NCBI GenBank assembly: GCA_035771175.1
Contig: CM069608.1
Coordinates: 13,172,019-13,236,018 of the forward strand
Origin: Paratinospora sagittata
Taxonomy: Eukaryota; Streptophyta; Magnoliopsida; Ranunculales; Menispermaceae
Direction: 5' to 3'
DNA length: 64,000 bases
In this document: positions 59,149 to 64,000 of the stretch, piece after piece
How positions within the stretch are numbered: the stretch's first letter is position 1
Layout of the letters: each line of letters opens with the position of its first letter
Notes under the pieces: model-generated
Database searches by the model: none
What the model saw: only the letters and a program-made list of their open reading frames with translations
What the model was told of the DNA's origin: nothing
Position numbers and translations under genes: made by a program

Positions 59149-59987
59149 ATGCAAACCAAGAAGAAAAGAAGGTCACGCACTGTCCGTCCAGCCGAGGGGG
59201 CGCCTCCTGCGATTCAGACCAGGAACCGCCGCCTCTGACGACAGCGCAAGCCACACTCGATACTGCCACTAAATCTGGGCAGGCAGTGCCACCCCAGCCC
59301 ACATCATTTGCCATGCCTTCGAGTATGGAAGTCTTTTTCTCCGGATTTATCGAGGCGATAAAAGTAACTGTTCAGACGGCTGTTCGTGAGACCTGGGTCG
59401 AGGCAATCAGGTTGTCACGGTTCAAGCACCTGTTAGATCTGGGTCGGAGACTCAAACCGACCAGATTACAAAGTATAAAAGGCTACAACCCCTTACTTTT
59501 TGCTGGCACCATTGATGCGGAGGAGACGCAGAAATGGCTAGATGAGTCGAAAAAGGTTCTCGTTGCTATGGAAGTCGATGAGCCTCGAAAGATTCCACTT
59601 GCGTCCTACCAACTTATTGGTGGAGAAAATCCATGGTGGATAACAGTGAAGGAGGACCCAAGGGTCAACACCACGGACATGACTTTGCAGCAATTCGAGT
59701 CATTGTTTATCGATGAGTACTTCCTAGGCGCTGTGAAGAGGCAGAAGCGCCAGGAGTTCGCCAAGCTATACCAAGGCGTCATGAAAGTCAGGGAGTATGT
59801 TGTCAGGTTTAAAGAATTATCGGTTTACTCCCTTTCCACCATCTCAACGGAGCAAGATAAGACCAAGAAATTCTACAATGGCCTTTGTCCTGACATTCGA
59901 CAAGCCTTGTCGATCTTGGATCTCAAGATTTACAGGGGGGTTGTTGACAAGGCCATGAGCTTTGAGCAGAAAAAGATTGTGCACTAG
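59149..59987 (+). pseudogene. gag: Gag of copy 2, frameshifted
   Basis: ATG at 59149 after the acceptor-like CAG. A 5-bp addition near 59215 shifts the frame; the remainder is open from 59286 with the gag core (PWWITVKEDPRVN; EYFLGAVKRQKRQEFAKLYQ). It stops at 59985-59987. A zinc knuckle (CFNCGQQGHVRNAC) is legible at 60249-60290. Confidence 0.8.
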
Positions 59988-60234
59988 CAGAGACTGAATA
60001 GGAGAAAATGACCAGCAACGTTTTTCCAACAGGGAAACAAAAAAAAAGTCATTCTATAATCAAAACTTAGACTTCCCAGCCCCTGTTCAGAAGAATGAGG
60101 CCACGACACCTGCTGCTGAGCTGTCTAACCCTGGCCATCAGGGTTTTCGCAATCATGGCTGAGGAGGCCGAAATGGCAATGGCAGGGGTTGTGGTCAGCA
60201 CCACAATCAGCATGGCCAACAGAACCATCAGCAG

Positions 60235-62030
60235 TAGAGGTTGATGTGTTTCAACTGCGGCCAGCAGGGCCATGTCAGAAATGCCTGCCCCCAACTTCAG
60301 CAACATGTTCCCGCTGTTCCAGTCCAACAAGCCCCACCTGCTTCTAATGCCCAACCCAGGTAGAACCAGCAGAACCAGGGGCAACAGAACCAGAACAGAG
60401 AGTTTGCCATCGCTCAACAACCCCTCCCAGACAACAATGTAGTCGAGGTACATCTCCCCTTGTTCAATACAATGGTGCATGTCTTGTACGATTTGGGTGG
60501 TACGCATTCCTTTATATCTTCTGCATTGGTAAGGCATTTAGGATTGCATCCTGAACCCACAGACATCACAATCCATGTCACATCACCATTAGGACCTGGT
60601 ACTGATGTGAATTTGCAGTGTTCTCGATGTGAGCTTCGAATGTCAGAACAAATAGTATATGCAGATTACTTTGTGATGGACATTGAAGACTTCGACATCA
60701 TCCTCGACATGGACTGGCTCGCACCACGAAATGCAAGGATCGATTGTATGAAGAAGCAAGTTCAGTTAACCTTGCCTACTGGGGAGTTTGTCAAGATTCA
60801 GGGAACGAGGAAGTGGATGCATAACTCGACTATTGCACTTCTCAAGGCACAGCTTCGAGCTCTATCCCTTGGTGATGATAATGAATCACCAGCACTGTAC
60901 CCTCTCAAAGTACACGATGTCTCGGTAATATCTGAATTCCTAACAGTTTTTCTAAATGACCTTCCTGGTCTACCTCCGGTTAAGGAATTCGATTTTGAGA
61001 TCAACCTGATACTTGGGACAGGGCCTATCTCAATTCCACCATACAGAATGCCCAATGTCGAGCTGGTCGAATTGGACAAACAACTGAAGGAATTTGAGAG
61101 TAATGGCTTCATCAGGAAAAGTTCATCACCCTGGGGAGCTCCAGTTCTGTTTGTTCGCAAAAAGGATGGTTCGTTACGATTTTGCATCGACTATCGCAAG
61201 TTGAATAACATCACCATTAAGAACAGATACTCGTTACCCAGGATCGATGACTTGTTCGGCCAACTTAGAGATGCCAAGTAATTCTCTACGATTGATTTAC
61301 GATCCGGTTACCATCAACTTCGGATCAAAGAGTAGGACATTGCCAAGATGGCATTCAGAACTCGGTATGGTCACTGTTCTTGGTTATGCTGTTCGGTCTA
61401 ACAAATGCACCTACTGCGTTTATGGATTTGATAAACCATTTTTTCAGGCTATATTTAGACCGATTTGTGGTGGTCTTTGTGGATGATATCTTGATATATT
61501 CCTCAACCGAGGAAGACCATAAGATACATCTGAGGATTGTCCTCCAGACCTTGAGAAGCCACCAACTGTATGCAAAGTTGAGTAAGTACGAATTTTGGGT
61601 GAAGCGAGTTCAATTCCTAGGCCATGTGGTTTCAGGCAATGGCATTGAGGTGGATCCTTCAAAAGTTGAAGCGGTTTTAAACTGGAAGCAACCTACCATT
61701 GTTACTCAGATTATGAGTTTTCTTGGTTTGGCTGGCTATTACAGACGCTTCATCAAGGATTTCTCAAAGATTGTTGAACCTATGACCAAGCTCACTTAGA
61801 AAGACGTGCAATTCATCTAGAATCCTGCCTGTGTAACGTCATTTCAGGAATTGAAGAAATGCCTCATGATAGCACCAGTACTAATCACTCCAAGAAATGG
61901 AGTTGGATTTTCACTATACACCGACGCCTCTCTCCAAGGCTTAGGTGCAGTACTAATGCAAGAAAGCCAAGTTGTTGCATATGCTTCGAGGCAACTGAAG
62001 ATTCATGAGGGTAATTACGCCTCCATGGCA
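60235..62030 (+). pseudogene. pol: Pol of copy 2: protease, RT and start of RNase H
   Basis: Zinc knuckle at 60249-60290, then protease and the first part of RT open from 60460 to 61281 (the protease DSGA has become DLGG). RT stops at TAA 61279-61281 and again soon after, then is open at 61380-61799 with the [10 protein letters not shown] catalytic motif (near 61480). RNase H begins at about 61850 ([15 protein letters not shown]) and is cut at about 62020, where the sequence jumps to integrase. Confidence 0.85.
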
Positions 62031-62885
62031 TACCACTTACGATCGTCTCTGATCGAGACCCTCGATTCACATCAAAATCTTGGTAAAGCTTCCAGAGTAG
62101 AATGGGCTTTAGGATCACCATGAGCATAGCCTTTTCACCCTCAGACTGATGGGCAGTCAGAACGCTTGATCCAAATCTTGGAGGATATGTTACTGTGCTG
62201 CATTTTGGACTTTCATGATGGATTGGCAAAACACTTACATATAGCTGAGTTTGCATACAATAACAGCTACCAAACCAGTATGAGGCTCTCTATGGTCGCC
62301 CTTGCAGATCTCCGGTATGCTGGTTAGATATGGAAGATCGACCTCAATTGGGGCCTGAACTACTTCAAGAGACTTCTGAGAAGATCACACTAGTAAAGGA
62401 GAGACTTCGTGTTGCACAAAGTCGACAGAAGAGTTATGCTGACAAGCGAAGACAACCTCTATAATTTGATAAGGGGGACTTGGTTTTTCTAAAGTTCAGC
62501 CTACAAGAGGTGTCAAACGTTTTGGGATCAAGGGAAAGCTCTCCCCATAGTATATCGGTCCATTTCAAATCATTGAACGTACTGGCAAACTAGATTATCG
62601 TCTATCCCTTCTATAGTCCATGTCTAAGGTTCATGACGTTTTTCACGTATCCATGCTTCGAAAGTATCGTCCTGATCCTTTGCATATCATCCCTCTAGTG
62701 GAAGTTCGGGTTGAAGAAGGAAACAAATATCAGGAGCGAGCGATACATATTTTAGATAGAAAAACTCAAGAAGTAAGGTGACGTAGCATACCACTTGTGA
62801 AAGTGCTCTGGGATCACCACGGAGTTGAGGAAGCAACATGGGAACTAGAAGCAACAATTAAATAGAAATACCCTGAATTATTTTT
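62031..62885 (+). pseudogene. Integrase remnant and chromodomain-like tail of copy 2
   Basis: Resumes within the integrase core after a deletion of about 0.9 kb relative to copy 1 (positions about 5665-6571 there). Integrase C-terminal sequence (PCRSPVCWLDM; SPHSIS-like) and the chromodomain-like VKVLWDHHGVEEATWELE (about 62798-62853) remain, with stops and small indels. Confidence 0.78.
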
Positions 62886-62994
62886 TGGTAATAATTGATG
62901 ATGTGATACATTGTACTATTTCACTTATCAATAAAATGATAGAACTTTGTTTGCAAATATCTTAATACATCGTTTCACTTAAATAACTATGCAG

Positions 62995-63508
62995 ATGTCT
63001 GAAAATAATACCGATGGAGGTAGTGATTCACACACGCAATGACCTCTTTGGCAACCTGTGGGGACTCCTTCAGGATCTGAGTCAAGTCACAACTACTTGC
63101 ATCACCAACTCCATCGCCCAACAGACAGTGATCCTTATCGCCAGAGCGTGCATGGCTTTTTCGTAACAGTTTTGCCCGACACAACCCCCTACCCTCATCT
63201 TGGCAAGATCTTCTACCAAAATTGTCAGGCGGCCGGATTCGAGCAACAACATAAAAAAACATCCACCGCTCAACCTACTTCCCCTTAAACGATGCAACCT
63301 GCAGAGCCCTACACCGCCATTTGTTAGGCAAAGGTCGAAACCTGCTGAGGATGAATCCGACTCCATTTCCTCTTCATGGTTTAATGATGTTGAGGATTCT
63401 TCTGACCACAGTGCTATTCAAGGACCTTACAGGCACTACCCGGAGCTAGTGAACGATGACGACGACAAAGAATCTCACGCTGATAGCAATCATGACTACT
63501 TGGACTGA
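62995..63508 (+). pseudogene. ORF C: post-pol accessory ORF
   Basis: Follows an acceptor-like AACTATGCAG. Starts MSENNTDGGSDSHTQ, meets TGA where copy 1 has a Trp codon, and continues GTPSGSESSHNYLHHQLHRP to a stop near 63288. The neighbouring frame then carries an acidic C terminus (SSSWFNDVEDSSDHSAI; NDDDDKESHADSNHDYLD, stop 63506-63508). Read together with one shift it is about 170 codons. No family recognised. It lies between pol and the polypurine tract, where some plant gypsy elements carry extra genes. Confidence 0.55.
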
Positions 63509-63523
63509 TTTCGAGGGCAATAT

Positions 63524-63541
63524 CCTTTTAAGGGGGTAGAG
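63524..63541 (+). other. Polypurine tract of copy 2
   Basis: AAGGGGGTAGAG immediately before the LTR, as in copy 1. Confidence 0.85.
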
Positions 63542-63558
63542 TGTAATACCTTAGGTTT

Positions 63559-63591
<33 letters not shown>

Positions 63592-64000
63592 ATTGAACTT
63601 CGGGCAGGGTGGCTGAACGTTCGGGTGCCTTATTTTCTTATTTAAGGAAACCTCCGGGAGGGAAGGCCCCAGTTCTCGAAGGAGTTTTTATCTGAAGGTG
63701 GAGAACCAAACATAGGTTTGCTTATCTTATAATTTTTATTAAAGTTTACATTTATTTATCATTATATCTACTATTTATTTACACTGCATTATTGCGTATA
63801 GTGTTTATATTGTCATACTTATACATGTATATTTGGAGTTCATGTATTACACTGTTACAATGTCGGGTTAGTGGTCAATCTGGCTCAACCAGACTCAGTC
63901 TTGTCCTCAGTAACTTTAAATAGTGAAAGGGAAGCAGCGTGCTGCTCTGAACGATTGGTATTTAAGTAGATCTCGTGTCTCACCTCTCAAACTGGATACT
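63542..64000 (+). repeat. 3' LTR of chromovirus copy 2, partial
   Basis: Starts TGTAATACCTTAGG, has a (CA)n run of about 28 bp at 63559-63588, lacks about 100 bp near 63650 relative to the 5' LTR, and runs off the window. Confidence 0.88.

Larger units (their letters stand above)
48904..64000 (+). mobile_element. Ty3/gypsy chromovirus-like retrotransposon, copy 2 (runs off the window)
   Basis: Same family as copy 1. Order: 5' LTR 48904-50074, PBS 50080-50093, ORF A 50585-51959 plus 58149-58368 (split by a 6.2-kb insertion), spacer to 59148, gag, pol with an internal deletion, ORF C 62995-63508, polypurine tract, partial 3' LTR from 63542. It is inserted in Helitron sequence. All proteins are broken. 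Confidence 0.9.

Overview
The window is nuclear DNA from a flowering plant, probably a eudicot. It is AT-rich, packed with nested retroelements, and contains one small intron-bearing plant-specific gene, SPIRAL1-LIKE, at 41961-42412. A second, start-codon-less copy of that gene lies on the other strand at 12884-13291. Almost everything else is transposon sequence. Most long open frames seen elsewhere are low-complexity LTR sequence or shadows.

Layout. 1-8864: a Ty3/gypsy chromovirus-like element (copy 1, + strand). Its 5' LTR lies just outside the window. It holds an unusual ORF upstream of gag (ORF A), then gag-pol broken by nonsense changes, then the 3' LTR. 9092-12234: a solo LTR. 12884-13291: SPIRAL1-like copy 1. 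14696-16719: a solo LTR. 17226-18420: a CT-rich minisatellite, a copia-like LTR fragment and a duplicated block. About 18668-37735: one L1-type LINE on the - strand, pulled apart by four direct insertions and one nested insertion, all solo LTRs with matching 5-bp target-site duplications (TSDs). 37750-39643: another copia-like LTR, a plastid-type tRNA-Ala half and the second duplicated block. 41961-42412: the intact SPIRAL1-like gene. 43634-43750: a SINE. 44134-48770: Helitron sequence on the - strand (terminal fragment, PIF1 helicase, Rep). 48904-64000: copy 2 of the chromovirus, with 5' LTR, tRNA-Met primer-binding site (PBS), broken ORF A, gag, pol with an internal deletion, a further ORF after pol (ORF C), a polypurine tract and a partial 3' LTR. 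A 6184-bp insertion (51960-58143) carrying a decayed gypsy element on the - strand sits inside its ORF A.

Comparing the two chromovirus copies shows the plan of the family: LTR, PBS, ORF A, conserved spacer, gag-pro-RT-RNase H-integrase-chromodomain in one frame, ORF C, polypurine tract, LTR. ORF A, gag and ORF C each start just after a splice-acceptor-like sequence in both copies, which suggests spliced subgenomic messages.

Five solo LTRs of one family (family B: 9092, 14696, 20263, 24402, 33575) share their 3' two thirds but carry different 5' modules. LTRs of three families in the window share a small hairpin near their 3' ends. Boundaries were found by eye from TSDs, TG...CA ends and resumption of interrupted reading frames; no search or alignment was run.
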